DNA of 7,095 nt from Lentzea sp. (GTDB lineage: Bacteria > Actinomycetota > Actinomycetes > Mycobacteriales > Pseudonocardiaceae): the NCBI GenBank assembly GCA_030146905.1, contig JASLAV010000111.1, positions 1 to 7,095 of the forward strand, given 5' to 3'. The position numbers and the translations under genes are program-made. Of the stretch, positions 6,501 through 7,095 are shown piece by piece (position 1 is the first letter of the stretch; every line of letters begins with the position of its first letter). The notes under the pieces were generated by a model that had not been told where the DNA came from, did not search any database, and saw nothing but the letters and a program-made list of their open reading frames with translations.

Positions 6501-6506
6501 AAGCTA
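6501..6506 (-). promoter_or_regulatory. Candidate -10 for a leaderless hydrolase transcript
   Basis: TAGCTT on the minus strand fits TANNNT and ends eight bases before the ATG at 6492. A start at or next to the A of that ATG is therefore possible. The gene has no Shine-Dalgarno sequence, as expected for leaderless mRNAs, which are frequent in actinobacteria. No convincing -35 is visible (GTCGCC at the 17-bp position). Co-transcription with the STAS gene is the alternative. Confidence 0.3.
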
Positions 6507-6518
6507 GCGACGGCGGGA

Positions 6519-6872
6519 TCAGGGCGACATGGTTGCCTGCCACACAAGACCCGCTTTGGAGGTGGTGAAGCCGAACAGGTCCAGCACGCGGCGCACCTGG
6601 GGCTGGGTGTCGTGGAGGGTGAACGACTTGTCGTTGTGGTGCGCGGCGCGCAACAGGAGCAGGAGGCTGCGCAGCCCGCTCGCGGACAGGAACGTCACCT
6701 CGGCCATGTCGACGGACACGCCGTCGGTGGCGGTGTCTGTGATGCAGGGCAGCACCGCGGCGAAGAACAGCTCGCAGTTCGTCACGTCCAGCTCACCCCG
6801 GCAGATGACGACGAACCGGGTACCGCGGCGCTGCGTCCGCACGGCGAACGGGCTTGTCTCACAGGCGGCCAT
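6519..6872 (-). CDS. STAS domain protein, anti-sigma factor antagonist type
   Basis: This 117-residue cytoplasmic protein is one STAS domain, the fold of SpoIIAA/RsbV. Those proteins bind an anti-sigma kinase and so free a sigma factor, under control of serine phosphorylation. Visible are the first strand with VVICRGELDVTN (21-32), the strand-turn VDMAEVTFLSASGLRSL (54-70) and RVLDLFGF (95-102). Ser65 in SASG aligns with the phosphorylated serine of SpoIIAA (DSSG). The ATG at 6872 has GGGAGG at 6879-6884, six bases upstream. A further upstream start would add 56 residues without domain similarity and run into the AraC-like gene. No anti-sigma kinase or sigma factor gene lies in the window, so its partner is unknown. 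The hydrolase gene follows after 26 bp. Confidence 0.88.
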   Translation of the reverse strand: MAACETSPFAVRTQRRGTRFVVICRGELDVTNCELFFAAVLPCITDTATDGVSVDMAEVTFLSASGLRSLLLLLRAAHHNDKSFTLHDTQPQVRRVLDLFGFTTSKAGLVWQATMSP

Positions 6873-6878
6873 CGGGGA

Positions 6879-6884
6879 CCTCCC
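6879..6884 (-). promoter_or_regulatory. Ribosome binding site fixing the STAS gene start
   Basis: GGGAGG lies six bases before the ATG at 6872 on the minus strand. It decides in favour of the 117-residue form over longer in-frame versions starting as far up as 7040. Confidence 0.75.
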
Positions 6885-6972
6885 ATCGGAGAGCGGAGCA
6901 CCACTCCACTCCACCGCGCCAACCGGGCGATAGCAGCGCGAACGAACCTCGCCACCCCGAAAACGAAGTGCC

Positions 6973-7095
6973 TCAGCCTGACCGCAGGGTCCGCGACGGC
7001 GGCACACCGTAGGCGGCGCGGTAATGCGCGGCGAAGACACCCGGACGGGCGTAACCCCAACGCGCGGCGATCGCCGTGACTGACCCGTTCGCAGC
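6973..7095 (-). CDS. AraC-family transcriptional regulator, C-terminal end only (partial)
   Basis: An open frame enters from the right edge and ends at a TGA at 6973-6975, giving the last 40 residues of a protein. They contain VTAIAARWGYARPGVFAAHYRAAYGVPPSRTLR-like sequence, split here as VTAIAARWGYARPG (6-19), VFAAHYRAAYG (20-30) and VPPSRTLR (31-38). This is the second helix-turn-helix and end motif of AraC/XylS regulators (pattern: V..IA...G(Y/F)....F...YR..YG..P...LR). The 100 bp between this stop and the STAS start contain the STAS ribosome site and no promoter I can call with confidence. The sensor domain lies outside the window, so the signal and targets are unknown. This is the clearest reading of the right edge although no start codon is visible. 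Confidence 0.85.
   Translation of the reverse strand, partial: AANGSVTAIAARWGYARPGVFAAHYRAAYGVPPSRTLRSG

Noticed and set aside
4972..6507. Long overlapping plus-strand (511 codons) and minus-strand (503 codons) ORFs over the hydrolase gene
   Set aside because: Neither shows a fold or motif, while the frame 5227-6492 on the minus strand has a signal peptide and a full catalytic triad.
6899..6915. Short CCACT-type tandem repeat ahead of the STAS gene
   Set aside because: Only about two and a half units of five bases, which is not enough to distinguish from chance.
6873..7040. N-terminal extension of the STAS protein
   Set aside because: It overlaps the end of the AraC-like gene and is arginine-rich without a domain. 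The ATG at 6872 has a strong ribosome site.

Overview
The window is GC-rich (about 70% by eye), with strong G/C bias at third codon positions, GTG and TTG starts, GGAGG-type ribosome binding sites, and long spurious ORFs opposite the real genes. This points to a high-GC actinomycete. The family mix would suit a Pseudonocardiales genus, but that placement is inference. I see no insertion sequence, phage gene, CRISPR array, tRNA or rRNA.

Left part (1-3602): a sugar ABC importer operon on the minus strand. It reads lipoprotein binding protein (2438-3478), double-domain ATPase (958-2448), permease (33-977), and the first 12 codons of another gene (1-36), very likely a second permease. All four overlap by 4-20 bp, so they are probably translated as one coupled unit. 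Gene order and protein motifs match the E. coli YtfQ-YtfR-YtfT-YjfF galactofuranose importer family, although the true substrate is unknown. A LacI-family repressor (3603-4592, plus strand, TTG start) is divergent from it. The 124-bp gap between them holds a near-perfect odd-centred palindrome (3527-3553) overlapping the likely promoters of both sides. A simple model is that the repressor binds there without sugar, shuts off importer and itself, and releases when the imported sugar or a derivative binds.

Middle (4593-5226): a YmdB-like macro domain ADP-ribose/O-acetyl-ADP-ribose hydrolase on the minus strand. It is convergent with the repressor gene, with no base between the two stop codons. 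Upstream of it is a 136-bp gap containing a strong hairpin (5111-5154).

Right part (5227-7095): three more minus-strand genes. These are a secreted alpha/beta hydrolase with a complete Ser-Asp-His triad (5227-6492), a stand-alone STAS domain protein of the anti-sigma-factor antagonist type (6519-6872), and the last 40 codons of an AraC-family regulator entering from the right edge (6973-7095). The STAS and hydrolase genes are 26 bp apart and may be co-transcribed. Nothing links them clearly to the importer.

Overall this looks like ordinary metabolic and regulatory chromosome. The most informative non-coding element is the shared operator. I found no convincing new system.
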